Below, piece by piece: positions 41,101 to 53,266 of a stretch of DNA of 64,000 nt. The notes beneath the pieces are model-generated. The model did no database searches and was not told where the DNA came from. It was given only the letters and a program-made list of their open reading frames with translations. The position numbers and the translations under genes are program-made. The stretch is from Dryocosmus kuriphilus (Eukaryota > Arthropoda > Insecta > Hymenoptera > Cynipidae). The DNA lies in assembly GCA_038277395.1 (NCBI GenBank), contig CM076194.1, positions 129,647,505 through 129,711,504 on the forward strand, in the 5' to 3' direction. Positions within the stretch are counted from its first letter, which is position 1; every line of letters begins with the position of its first letter.

Positions 41101-43137
41101 AACATATTTCACGAATAACTCAAACAATACGCGTCTGCTCAAAAAAATGGTAGAGAGCAAATTTGTAGATCTTTTTGAGGTGAACAACTTTGTTTGTTAT
41201 TATTTTTCCGTATCCTTCATAGTTTGGCGGGAAATTTGAAATTTTTAATTTTTAATAACGTTTTATCGATTAAAACAAAAACCGTGCATTTTATCAAAAA
41301 ATGGTTAAGACAAAATTTGTAGGTATTTTTAAATTGAACAACTTTGTTCTTTACCATTTTTTTGTATCTTGAATATTTTGGCGGGAAACCACAGTTTTTT
41401 AAATTTTATGAGCGTTTTCTTGATTAAAACAAAAACCGTTCATTTTATCGAAAAACGGTTAAGACAAAATTTGTAGATTTTTTTTGAGATGAACAATTTT
41501 ACTTTCTTACGTTTTTTTTTTTTGTATCTCTCATAGTTTAGTCGGAAAATGAATTTCTTGATTTTGTGTGTAAACCGTTTTTGATGGATAAAACCATAAC
41601 CGTTGGTCAAAAACCGCTGGTTAACGAACTCGTCCTTTCTTTTTGGACCCTAAAGTAGTGTGCCAAAGCGCAATCCAATCCGATTAGTCCTTCGAAAGTT
41701 ATCGTGGGAACAGACGACAACGACAACGACGACAACGACAACGACAACGACGACAACAACGACGACAACGACGACAACGCCAACAGACAGACAGACACGG
41801 TCGTAAAAACCATTTTTTCGGATTCAGGAGGTCTTAAAACGTGGAGATTTCATGAGATCCGCGAAAGTCAAATTTTGCATAAAACTAATACCTTCTCTGA
41901 TGAGAATGTAAAAAATCTGCCCGCTTCGCGGGCACATTCTCATCGCGCGCTTCGCGCGAAGTATGAGCGCGCCTAGGGCGCGCGTCTGTTGGCACTCGCG
42001 CTTCGCGCTCGATAGATTATTCACCTCGCGCTACGCGCTCGGTGTTTATGGATCGTATAAACCTTTAAATTAAAAATTCCAAAAGAAATTATTTTACTTA
42101 AGGCTCTATCGCCCTTAAGGAATACATTCTCATCATGACACTCGCGCTTCGCGCTCGATAATTACATTTTTTAAAACACATTGTAGATTGGTAAAGTTTT
42201 TTTGTGATTTTCCAAATTTCACAATAGAGGATTTCGATTCTTAAAAGTAAAACGATGAGTCTTATAAATAAATTTTGTAGCTCTTTCCAAGGTGAACAAT
42301 TCTGCTTGTTAATATTTTCTCATATTTTGCATAGTTTTGCTGAAAAGTGGTTTTCTTTATATTTCATAACATATTTCACGAATAACTTAAACAATACGCG
42401 TCTGCTCAAAAAAATGGTAGAGAGCAAATTTGTAGATCTTTTTGAGGTGAACAACTTTGTTTCTTATTATTTTTCCGTATCCTTCATAGTTTGGCAGGAA
42501 ATTAAAAATTTTTAATTTTTAATAACGTTTTATCGATTAAAACAAAAACCGTGCATTTTGTCAAAAAATGGTTGAGACAAAATTTGTAGATCTTTTTAAA
42601 TTGAACAACTTTGTTCTTTACCATTTTTTGGTATCTTGAATATTTTGGCGGGAAACCACAGTTTTTAAATTTTAATAGCGTTTTCTTGACTGAAACAAAA
42701 ACCGTTCATTTTATCAAAAAACGGTTAAGACAAAATTTGTAGATTTTTTTGAGATGAACAATTTTACTTTCTTACTTTTTTTTTTGTATCTCTGATAGTT
42801 TAGCCGGAAAATGGATTTTTTGATTTTGTGTAAACCGTTTTTGATGGATAAAACCATAACCGTTGATCAAAAACCGCTGGTTAACGAACTCGTCCTTTCT
42901 TTTTGGACCTTAAAGTAGTGTGCCAAAGCGCAATCCAATCTGATTAGTCCTTCGAAAGTTATCGTGGGAACAGACGACAACGACAACGACGACAACAACG
43001 ACAACGCCAACAGACAGATACGGTCGTAAAAACCATTTTTTCGGATTCAGGAGGTCTTAAAACGTGGAGATTTCATGAAATCCGCGAAAGTCAAATTTTG
43101 CATAAATCTAATACCTTCTCTGATGAGAATGTAAAAA
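36869..43137 (+). repeat. Head-to-tail tandem array of five family X units
   Basis: Units: 36869-38127 (1259 bp), 38128-39386 (1259), 39387-40646 (1260), 40647-41914 (1268), 41915-43137 (1223). Units 1-3 are almost identical; 4 and 5 differ slightly and mainly in GAC/AAC repeat number. Each junction reads GATGAGAATGT-AAAAA-ATCTGnCCGC, so the end of one unit abuts the start of the next with a shared A run. Not coding: the apparent Asp/Asn-rich ORFs are translations of the microsatellite core. Confidence 0.95.
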
Positions 43138-45086
43138 TAAAGCCTCAACCAGAATTGAAACTTTTTTTGCCTCAAAATTCAACTTTTTTTTCAAAATTTA
43201 GCTATTACTTTTTTATAAAGAGTTCATTTTTGTAATTGGAAATTTAATTTTTTTTTATAAAATTCAAGGATTTTGTGAAGAAGTCATCTTTGTTTCGAAA
43301 ATCATGTTTTGTTCAAAATTCAACTTTTTTTGGTTCAAAATTAATGTTTTGTGTCAAAATTTACTTTTTTCATTTTTGTTGAAGAGTTCATCCTTTTACT
43401 TTTAATTTTAACTATTTATTTTTTGGGAAATTCAAGAATTTTGTTAAAAATTTATTTTTCTTTGAAAAATCACGTTTTCTGGTTCAAAATTCAATTTTTT
43501 TGGTTCAAAGTTAAACTTTTTTTTTTCAAAATTAAGCTGTTTTATTTTTGGTTCAGAGTTTATTATTTTTGATTGAAAATTTGACTATTTTTTGTTCTGA
43601 ATTCAACTTTCTTCGGTTCCAAAATTTAAGTTTTTTTTGGTTCAAAATTAACCTTTTTTTCAATATCTCGATTTTTAGGAAAAAATGGTCGATGAAGAGT
43701 GTGAAGAAGAGGAAAATTCTATTGAATTATCCAGCGGAGCGTTTCCAGCTTTTGTCTCTAATCCTCTCAAGAAAAATAAGAAAATTTTGATTAAGAAGGA
43801 GGAGAAATCGGTCCAGAAATCGGTCAAAAATTCTAACACGTCGAAAGCGACCAAAAAAATTTTGGTGGAACCAAAACCAAAACCAAAACTGAGCGTTAAT
43901 CCTGATTCTGTTCTTCCTGCGAAGAAAGTGAGGAAATTTTAATATTTTTTTAAAAAACTTTAAATGATTTAAATTTATTTTAGGTAATTTTGAAGGATTT
44001 AAAGGGATTTTGAAAAGAGTAAAGAATGTATGTTAATAGATTTTCAAATATTTTTTAAAATCCCGAAGAACTTCGAGAAATTTGAAGTCGTTTTAAGGAA
44101 TTTTAAAATATTTTAAGATATCTAAACAGGCTTTAAAGGGTTCTGAAGAATTAACTTCAAGGATTCGAAAAAAACTTTCAAACATAAATTTTAAAAATAA
44201 AGCTAAATTTTAAGGAAAAAATATTCATTTTAAACCAAAAAATATGATTTTTCAAATGAAAATCAAGTTTTAGCAAAATCCTTTAATTTACAAAAAAATA
44301 ATTAGAATTGCAACTAAAAAGGATAAACTTTTAACCAAAAAAATGAAACAGATAAATTTGGAAGTAAAAAAAGATTAATTTTGTAACAAAAACAGTTAAA
44401 TTTCTAAACAAAGAACACAATTTTTCAAACAAAGATAAATTTTTAACGAAATCATTCAATTTCCCAAAAAGTAGTTAAATTTCCAATTTAAAAAATGAAT
44501 TCTTAACAAAAATGTAACACCTAAATTTTGAAAAAAAGAGTTGAGTTTTGAACCAAAAGACATGATTTTTCAAACAAAAATGATTTTTTAACAAAATCCT
44601 TGAATTTCCCAAGAAATAGTTAAATTTCCAATTTAAAAAATGAACTCCAAGTCAAAAATGTAATAATTAAATTTTGAAAAAAAAGGTTAATATTTGAAAC
44701 AAAAGAAATTGTAGTTTTCACAAAAACTTGAATTTTGAGCAAACAAATTTGAAAGTTAAACCAAAAAAATGATATTTCAACCATGGATAAATTAAAAAAA
44801 AAAAAATCCTTGAACTTAAAAAAGAAAATAGTTTAATTTCCGATTTAAAAAAATGAACTCTGAACAAAAATGTAACAGCTAAGTTTTGAGAAAAAAGGTT
44901 AATTTTGAACCAAAAAAGGTTGTAATTTGAACCAAAAAACATGCTTTTTCAAACAAAAATTAATTTTTAAAAAACCCTTGAATTTTCCAAAAAAATAGTT
45001 AAATTTCCAGTTTAAAAAATGAACTCCTGATGAAAAACGTAATAGTTAAATGTTGAAAAAAAGGTTAATTCGAAACACAAAAAATT
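43138..45086. repeat. Long imperfect inverted repeat of TTGGTTCAAAATT-type low-complexity DNA
   Basis: The left side (43140-43670) is T-rich with recurring GGTTCAAAATTcAACTTTTT, AAAGAGTTCATTTTT and ATTCAAGgATTTTGT phrases. The right side (44240-45080) carries the reverse-complement phrases (TTGAACCAAAAAA, AATGAACTCC, AAATCCTTGAATTT). The two sides could form a long hairpin around a 250-bp exon-like ORF and an AAGGATTTTGAA-rich stretch (43980-44170). It separates array unit 5 from the truncated copy at 45087. Confidence 0.7.
43679..43927 (+). CDS. Candidate exon of unknown gene (acidic then Lys-rich protein)
   Basis: A 249-bp open block (83 codons) preceded by a T-rich tract and AG (CGATTTTTAG) and followed by GTGAGG, like an internal or first coding exon with acceptor and donor sites. 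An ATG at 43685 gives MVDEECEEEENSIELSSGAF, then FPAFVSNPLKKNKK and a Lys/Ser/Pro-rich tail. Base composition is richer in GC than the T- or A-rich DNA on both sides, which fits intron sequence around an exon. No domain recognised; composition suggests a nuclear or nucleolar protein, but that is a guess. It could be a captured exon or a chance ORF. Confidence 0.35.
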
Positions 45087-46091
45087 GGTAAAGTTTTTTA
45101 GTGAATTTCCAAATTTCACAATAGAGGATTTCAATTCTTAAAAGTAAAACGATGAGTTTTATAAATAAATTTTGTAGCTCTTTCCAAGGTGAACAATTCT
45201 GCTTGTTAATATTTTCTCATATCTTGCATAGTTTTGCTGAAAAGTGGTTTTCTTTATATTTCATAACATATTTCACGAATAACTCAAAAAATACGCGTCT
45301 GCTCAAAAAAATGGTAAAGAGCAAATTTGTAGATCTTTTTGAGGTCAACAACTTTGTTTCTTATTATTTTTCCGTATCCTTCATAGTTTGGCGGGAAATT
45401 TGAAATTTTTAATTTCTAATAACGTTTTATCGATTAAAACAAAAACCGTGCATTTTATCAAAAAATGGTTGAAACAAAATTTGTAGATCTTTTTAAATTG
45501 AACAACTTTGTTCTTTACCATTTTTTTGTATCTTGAATATTTTGGCGGGAAACCACAGTTTTTCAATTTTAAGAGCGTTTTCTTGATTAAAACAAAAACC
45601 GTTCATTTTATCGAAAAACGGTTAAGACAAAATTTGTAGACTTTTTTGAGATGAACAATTTTCCTTTTTTACGTTTTTTTTTTGTATCTCTCATAGTTTA
45701 GTCGGAAAATGAATTTCTTGATTTTGTGTAAACAGTTTTTGATGGATAAAACCATAACCGTTGATCAAAAACCGCTGGTTAACGAACTCGTCCTTTCTTT
45801 TTGGACCTTAAAGTAGTGTGCCAAAGCGCAATCCAATCCGATTAGTCCTTCGAAAGTTATCGTGGGAACAGACGACAACGACAACGACAACGACGACAAC
45901 GACGAAAACGACAACGACAACGACAACGACGACAACAACGACGACAACAACGACGACAACAGACAGACAGACACGGTCGTAAAAACCATTTTTTCGGATT
46001 CAGGAGGTCTTAAAACGTGGAGATTTCATGAAATCCGCGAAAGTCAAATTTTGAATAAATCTAATACCTTCTCTGATGAGAATGTAAAAAA
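45087..46091 (+). mobile_element. Family X copy, 5'-truncated
   Basis: Starts abruptly at ATTGGTAAAGTTTTTTAGTG (the hairpin cluster is missing) and runs to GATGAGAATGTAAAAAA. It has the longest GAC/AAC core of the window (45868-45961). Otherwise close to array units 4-5. Confidence 0.9.
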
Positions 46092-46135
46092 TAAGAAGTT
46101 CACGTTTTTGACATACTTTAATCGATTGGTAAGCC

Positions 46136-46852
46136 TGAGAAACGCGATGAGAATGCGCCTGAGTAGCGCGCAGATTTTTCAATAACTTTTAATAACTTTT
46201 TATTAACTGTACAATAATGTATTTTTTGAAGAAAACAAATATTATAATACTTTTCGTTAATAAACTATGCGTTGTATCAGGAAATAGTCTTCAGTAAATT
46301 TGTATGTCTTTCCAAGGTGAACAATTCTGTTTCATAACATTTTCTCGTGTCTCGCATAGTTTTGCTGAAAAGTCGATTTCTTTATACTCAATAATATATT
46401 TCACGAATAACTCAAAAACTATGCGTCTTTGAAAAAAAAATGATATAGAGCAAATTTGTAGATCTTTTTGATATGAACAACTTTGTTTAGTATAATTTTT
46501 TCCGTATCTTGCATATTTTGGCCGGAAAATGGATTTATTGATTTGCTAAAAACCGTTTTCGATGGATAAAACCATAACCGTTGGTGAAAAACAGCTGGTT
46601 AACGAACTCGTCCTTACTTTTTACGCCTTTAAGAAGTACGCTAAAGCGCAATCCAATCCGATTAGTCCTTCGAAAGTTATCGCGTTCACAGACTACAAGC
46701 ACAACAACAACGACGACAACGCCAGACTCCAACGTAAAACATGTTTTTTCGGATTCAGGGGGTCACGAAACGTGGAGATTTCATGGAATCCGCGAAAGTC
46801 AGTTTTCACATAAAACTAATACCTTCTCATTGAGATGAGAATATAAAAATTA
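46136..46852 (+). mobile_element. Family X diverged copy plus hairpin-end fragment
   Basis: 46142-46178 reads GCGATGAGAATGCGCCTGAGTAGCGCGCAGATTTTT, the hairpin end of a minus-strand copy in decayed form. 46190-46852 is a plus-strand diverged copy ending CCTTCTCATTGAGATGAGAATATAAAAA, similar in type to the copy at 18.4-19.35 kb. Confidence 0.7.
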
Positions 46853-47924
46853 ATATTTCAGAAATATTGGCAACTGATTTTCATTTCATATTGGGCCTTA
46901 ATTTAAGCCCATATTCTGACTTACGGGTGAAAATTAGTCGATTCATAGGCTGAATTTCAGCCCACTTTCTGGCTTGTGACTAATTTGCAGACTTTGTAAC
47001 GGCTTAATTTTAGCTCTATAAACGTATTGTTTCTAGATTATTATCTTTTGCTCATGCTGCAAGCATCATACTCGATGCAAAAAATAAAGTTCTTTGAACT
47101 TGAATAATTACTTTGAATTGAGCAATTTTTTATTTCACGTCTCTCCAACTGTGCTTTCAAATTAAGCATTTTCAAACTGAATTTATTTCAAATTAAAACT
47201 TTTAAAAATGAATACTTTCACATTTAGGATAACTAAAATTCAAACGATTCAAAAAGAAATATTAAAAATTGTTCTATTTGTAAGATAATAAACTTGAAAT
47301 TGTTCTAAATTCAGCAGTTAAAATTTCAAATTGCTTCATTTATAAATTGGCAGTCTAAAATGATTTATTTTATATAAATGCCAAGGTTTTTAATTAAAAT
47401 TGCAAACCATTTTTAATAATTTAAAACTTAAATCGGACAGTTTTTAAAACTTTACTTTCGAATTGCCAACTTGAAGCTCTTTTAATTTAAAATTGTCAAA
47501 TTTTTGAAATTCAAAGATTTCGATTTCGATTCTCCTGAATTTAAAATGCCCTAATTCTTAAATTGTATAATTTTGAATGATTTAAATTCCAACCAAATAA
47601 TCATATATTTTTATAATTAACAATTTTTCCAAGGCTTTTTATTTTAAATTTTGCCTTTTAATTTGAAATAAAATTGTATGGTTTTAAAGAATCCAATTCG
47701 AAATTTGATTTCAAAGGCTCCTAGTATAACTTGAAATTGTCCAATTTAATAAAATTATAAATCTAGGTCAAATCAGCCAATTACCCAATCTAATTCTTAT
47801 CTTAAATGAATAGGTATTATAGTTTTATGTAAAAGTCCAAAAAAATGGTTTTTACCATGGTGTTTTTCTGTAATCTGTAGGTATGGCAGCTGTCGAAAAA
47901 ATTATATTAGACTAAATTGTGCTT
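46853..47924. other. Gene-less AT-rich stretch
   Basis: 46860-47030 carries a GGGCTGAAATTTnAGCCC-type repeated phrase. 47110-47760 is degenerate AATTCAAA / TTTAAAATT low-complexity DNA resembling the repeats at 43-45 kb. No ORF of interest. Confidence 0.55.
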
Positions 47925-48390
47925 CGGCACATATTTTTAAGGTCTAAAAAGAAAGGACGAGTTCGTTAAACAGATATTTTTGGCTGCTAGTTCTAGTTTT
48001 ATCGATAAAAATGATTTTTAAAAAATACGCAATTTTATTTTTCGGACAAATTATGTGAGATACGAAAAGATGTTAAGAAGTAAAATTTTTTGCCTCAAAG
48101 CGATGTTTAAAATTATTATTTAAAATTATTATTTAGAAAAAGTTTTGTGAAGAAAAATTGTTCACCTTAGAAAGATCCAAAAGTTTTCTTGAATACTTTT
48201 TGTGTTCCTTAACGCCGATAGAGCCTTAAGTAAATTAATTTCCTTTTTAATTTGAAGTCAAAAACATATTTAACTATGTCTTTAAAAGTAGGAGTTCGAA
48301 AATTTTTAAATATTTGCAAGTAACATTTTTTGAACTTATTACAATGTCTGTACATTAAACCGAGCACGAAGCGTGAGATTCAAAGAGTGA
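47925..48390 (-). mobile_element. Family X fragment, strongly diverged
   Basis: Recognised by AAGAAAGGACGAGTTCGTTA, GCGAGATACGAAAAG-like and GATAGAGCCTTAAGTAAATT blocks in family X minus-strand order, ending with CCGAGCACGAAGCGTGAG, a decayed hairpin. Confidence 0.65.
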
Positions 48391-48405
48391 GCCCAAAAAG
48401 GCTGT

Positions 48406-49318
48406 TTTTACATTCTCATCAGAGAAGGTATTAGATTTATGTAAAATTTGACTTTCGCTGATTTCATGAAATCTCCACGTTTTGAGACCCCCTGAGTCAG
48501 AAAAAACGGTTTTTACGACGGTGTCTGTCTTTTGTCGTCGTCGTCGTCGTCGTCGTTGTCGTTGTCGTCGCCTGTGGTCGCGATAACTTTCGAATGACTA
48601 ATCGGATTGGAGTGCACTTTGGTTCACTTCTGTAAGGGGTAAAAAGAAAGGACCAGTTCGTTAACCAGTGGTTTTTGACCAACAGTTATGGTTTTATCCA
48701 TCAAAAACGGTTTTCACAAAATCAAAAAATCCATTTTCCGGCTAAACTATGACAGATACAAAAAAATGTAAGCAAGTAAAATTGTTCATCTTAAAACAAT
48801 CTACAAATTTTGTCTCAACCGTTTTTTGATAAAATGAACGGTTTTTGTTTTAATCAAGAAAACGCTATTAAAAGTAAAGAACTCTGGTTTCCCGCCAAAA
48901 TATTCAAGATGCAAAAAATGGTAAAGAACAAAATTGTTCAGTTCAAAGATATCTACAAATTTTGTTTTAACTATTTTTTGATAAAATGCACGGTTTTGGT
49001 TTTAATCGATAAAACGTTATTAAAAATTAAAAATTTCAGATTTCCCGCCAAACTATGCAAGACACGGGAAAATGATAATAAACAAAGTTGTTCGTCTTAA
49101 AAGATCTACAAATTTGCTCTCTATCATTTTTTTGTGCAGACGCGATAGAGCCTTAAGGAAAATAGTTCCTTTTGGAATTTTTAATTTAAAGGTTTATACG
49201 ATCCATAAACACCGAGCACGTAGCGCGAATGCCGTAAATAACGTATCGACCGCGAAGCGTGAGTGCCAACAGAGGCGCGTCCTAAGCGCGCTCATACATC
49301 GCGCGAAGCACATTTTTT
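48406..49318 (-). mobile_element. Family X copy
   Basis: Starts TTTTTACATTCTCATCAGAG on the plus strand and runs through the microsatellite (48535-48567, here nearly pure GAC type) to the hairpin region. The far end is eroded (CTCATACATCGCGCGAAGC, then CACATTTTTTAG), with the CGCGGGC hairpin lost. An internal deletion around 49.14 kb joins CAGACGCG directly to ATAGAGCCTTAAG. Confidence 0.85.
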
Positions 49319-49479
49319 AGCCTATTTTTTGGACCCCGCTAGCGACATGGGGAAAAAATATAAAAATATGTTAAAGGTATCAAATTACTTTTCATTAAAA
49401 ATGAAAGTGAGCATCGCTTTTCGTTTTTTGAAAATTTCAAAAAATTACCCCTATTGAGGGGTTGAAAATACTCCAAAAA

Positions 49480-50683
49480 ATCTGTCCGCTTCGCGGGCAC
49501 ATTCTCATCGCGCGCTTCGCGCTCGATAGATTATTCACCTCGCGCTACGCGCTCGGTGTTTCTGGATGGTATAAACCTTTAAATTAAAAATTCCAAAAGA
49601 AATTATTTTACTTAAGGCTCTATCGCCCTTAAGGAATACATTCTCATCATGACACTCGCGCTTCGCGCTCGATAATTACATTTTTTAAAACGCATTGTAG
49701 ATTGGTAAAGTTTTTTAGTGATTTTCCAAATTTTCACAATAGAGGATTTCGATTCTTAAAAGTAAAACATGAGTCTTATAAATAAATTTTGTAGCTCTTT
49801 CCAAGGTGAACAATTCTGCTTGTTAATATTTTCTCATATTTTGCATAGTTTTGCTGAAAAGTAGTTTTCTTTATATTTCATAACATATTTCACGAATAAC
49901 TCAAACAATACGCGTCTGCTCAAAAAAATGGTAGAGAGCAAATTTGTAGCTCTTTTTGAGGGGAACAACTTTGTTTATTATTATTTTTCCGTATATTGCA
50001 TAGTTTGGTGGGAAATTTGAAATTTTTAATTTTTAATAACGTTTTATCGATTAAAACAAAAACCGTGCATTTTATCAAAAAATGGTTGAGACAAAATTTG
50101 TAGATATTTTTAAATTGAACAACTTTGTTCTTTACCATTTTTTTTTATCTTGAATATTTTGGCGGGAAACCACAGTTTTTAAATTTTATGAGCGTTTTCT
50201 TGATTAAAACAAAAACCGTTCATTTTATCGAAAAACGGTTAAGACAAAATTTGTAGATTTTTTTGAGAGGAACAATTTTACTTTCTTACGTTTTTTTTGT
50301 ATCTCATAGTTTAGTCGGAAAATGAATTTCTTGATTTTGTGTAAACCGTTTTTGATGGATAAAACCATAACCGTTGGTCAAAAACCGCTGGTTAACGAAC
50401 TCGTCCTTTCTTTTTTGGACCTTAAAGTAGTGTGCCAAAGCGCAATCCAATCCGACTAGTCCTTCGAAAGTTATCGTGGGAACAGACGACAACGACAACG
50501 ACAACGACGACAACGACGACAACGACGACGACAACAACGACGACAACGCCAACAGACAGACAGACACGGTCGTAAAAACCATTTTTTCGGATTCAGGAGG
50601 TCTTAAAACGTGGAGATTTCATGAAATCCGCGAAAGTCAAATTTTGCATAAATCTAATACCTTCTCTGATGAGAATGTAAAAA
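49480..50683 (+). mobile_element. Family X copy I (plus arm of an inverted pair)
   Basis: Starts ATCTGTCCGCTTCGCGGGC and ends GATGAGAATGTAAAAA. The hairpin cluster is shortened: the GCGCGCCTAGGGCGCGC segment is missing. Close to the array units otherwise. Forms a large inverted pair with 50731-51851 across a 47-bp spacer. Confidence 0.92.
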
Positions 50684-50730
50684 TTGAAGAATTGAAAATA
50701 CCACTAATTATAAAAACATTTTTCATTGTA

Positions 50731-50893
50731 TTTTTACATTCTCATCAGAGAAGGTAGATTTATGCAAAATTTGACTTTTGCGGATTTCATGAAATCTCCA
50801 CGTTTTAAGACCTCCTGAATCCGAAAAAATGGTTTTTACGACCGTGTCTGTCTGTCTGTTGGCGTTGTCGTCGTTGTCGTTGTCGTTGTCGTC

Positions 50894-50925
<32 letters not shown>

Positions 50926-51851
50926 CCGTTCCCACGATAACTTTCGAAGGACTAATCGGATTGGATTGCGCTTTGGCACACTTCTTTAAGGTCCAAAAAG
51001 AAAGGACGAGTTCGTTAACCAGCGGTTTTTGACCAACGGTTATGGTTTTATCCATCAAAAACGGTTTTCACAAAATCAAAAAATCCATTTTCCGGCTAAA
51101 CTATCAGAGATACAAAAAAAACGTAAGAAAGTAAAATTGTTCACCTCAAAAAAATCTACAAATTTTGTCTTAACCGTTTTTTGATAAAATGAACGGTTTT
51201 TGTTTCAGTCAAGGAAACGCTATTAAAATTTAAAAACTGTGGTTTCCCGCCAAAATATTCAAGATACCAAAAAATGGTAAAGAACAAAGTTGTTCAATCT
51301 AAAACGATCTACAAATTTTGTTTTAACCATTTTTTCATAAAATGCACGGTTTTTGTTTAATCGATAAAACGTTATTAAAAATTAAAGATTTCAAATTTTC
51401 CGCCAAACTATGGAAGATACGGAAAAATAATAATAAAGAAAGTTGTTCTTCTCCAAATTGTCTACAAATTTGCTCTCTCTCATTTTTTTGATCAGACGCG
51501 TAGTTTTTGAGTTATTCGTGAAATATGTTATGAAATATAAAGAAAACCACTTTTCAGCAAAACTGTGCAAGATATGAGAAAATATTAACCAGCAGAATTG
51601 TTCACCTTGGAAATAGCTACAAAATTTATTTATAAGACTCATCGTTTTACTTTTAAGAATCGAAATCCTGTATTGTAAAAATTTGGAAAATCAAAAAGAG
51701 CTTTACCAATCTATAATGTGTTTTAAAGAAACGTAATTATCGAGCGCGAAGCGCGAGTGCCAACAGACGCGCGCCCTAGGCGCGCTCATACTTTGCGCGA
51801 AGCGCGGCGCGCATAGCGCGCGATGAGAATGTGCCCGCGCAGCGGGCAGAT
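50731..51851 (-). mobile_element. Family X copy J (minus arm of an inverted pair)
   Basis: Starts TTTTTACATTCTCATCAGAG and ends GCCCGCGCAGCGGGCAGATTTTTT. The hairpin loop differs from copy I (GCA in place of GAA on this strand) while the stem is kept. The CTACGCGC hairpin and GGCTCTATCGCC block are missing. Confidence 0.92.
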
Positions 51852-51892
51852 TTTTTCTATAAAATAAACCTTACAAAAGTAGAATCACGTAT

Positions 51893-53192
51893 TTTTTACA
51901 TTCTCATCTCAATGAGAAGGTATTAGATTTATGCAAAATTTGACTTTCGCGGATTTCATGAAATCTCCACGTTTTAAGACCTCCTGAATCCGAAAAAATG
52001 GTTTTTTACGACCGTGTCTGTCTGTCTATTGGCGTTGTCGTCGTTGTTGTCGTCGTTGTTGTCGTCGTCGTCGTTATCGTCGTTGTCGTCGTTGTCGTCG
52101 TCATCATTGGAGTCTGTTCCCACGATAACTTTCGAAGGACTAATCGGATTGGAGTGCGTTTGGGTACACTTCTTTAAGGGGTAAAAAGAAAGAACGAGTT
52201 CGTTAACTATCGGTTTTTGACCAACGGTTATGGTTTTATCCATCAAAAACGGTTTTCACAAAATCAAAAAATCCATTTTCCGGCTAAACTATGAGAGATA
52301 CAAAAAAAATGTAAGAGAGTAAAATTGTTCACCTTAAAAAATTCTACAAATGGCGTCTTAAACGTTTTTGATAAAATGAACGGTTTTTGTTTCAATAAAA
52401 AAAACGCTATTAAAATTTTAAAAGTCTGGTTTTTCCGCCAAACTATTCAAGACATAAAAAAATGGTAAAAAACAAAGTTGTTCAATTTAAAAAGATCTAC
52501 AAATTTTGTTTGAACCATTTTTTGATAAAATGCACGGTTCTTGTTTTAATCGATAAAACGTTATTAAAAATTAAAGATTTCTAATTTTCTGCCAAACTAT
52601 GGAAGATACGGAAAAATAATAATAAACAAAGTTGTTCGTCTCCAAATTTTCTACAAATTTGCTCTCTCTCATTTTTTTCGATCAGACGCGTAGTTTTTGA
52701 GTTATTCGTGAAATATTTTATGAAATATAAAGAAAACCACTTTTCAGGAAAACTGTTCAAGATATGAGAAAATATTAACAAGCAGAATTGTTCACCTTGG
52801 AAATAGCTACAAAATTTATTTATAAGACTCATCGTTTTACTTTTAAGAATCGAAATCCTGTATTGTAAAAATTTGGAAAATCAAAAAGAGCTTTACCAAT
52901 CTATAATGTGTTTTAAAGAAAGAAACGTAATTATCGAGCGCGAAGCGCGAGTGTCATGATGAGAATGTATTCCTTAAGGGCGATAGAGCCTTAAGTAAAA
53001 TAATTTCTTTTGTAATTTCTAATTTAAAGGTTTATACGATCTATAAACACCGAGCGCGTAGCGCGAGGTGAATAATCTATCGAGCGCGAAGCGCGAGTGC
53101 CAACAGACGCGCGCCGTAGGCGCTGCTCATACTTCGCGCGAAGCGCGGCGCGCTTGGCGCGCGATGAGAATGTGCCCGCGCAGCGGGCAGAT
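51893..53192 (-). mobile_element. Family X copy K inserted in foldback arm
   Basis: Core ACATTCTCATC...GCGGGCAGA lies between T6 and T8 in the left arm of the foldback; the right arm keeps the empty site (A8 at 58308-58315 between ATTAAT and TACGT). Contains the full hairpin set, with loops different from the array (GCCCGCGCAGCGGGC) and the GCGCTACGCGC hairpin retained. GAC/AAC core at 52032-52105. Confidence 0.92.
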
Positions 53193-53266
53193 TTTTTTTA
53201 TTAATAAGGGTTGATGTGGGTTAAAAATTCATCACAAAGCTCTCCCATGGGGTGAAATCATTCCCT

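Noticed and set aside
36869..43137. CRISPR-like array
   Set aside because: Repeats are 1.26 kb, directly adjacent and contain no short repeat-spacer pattern; the DNA is eukaryotic.
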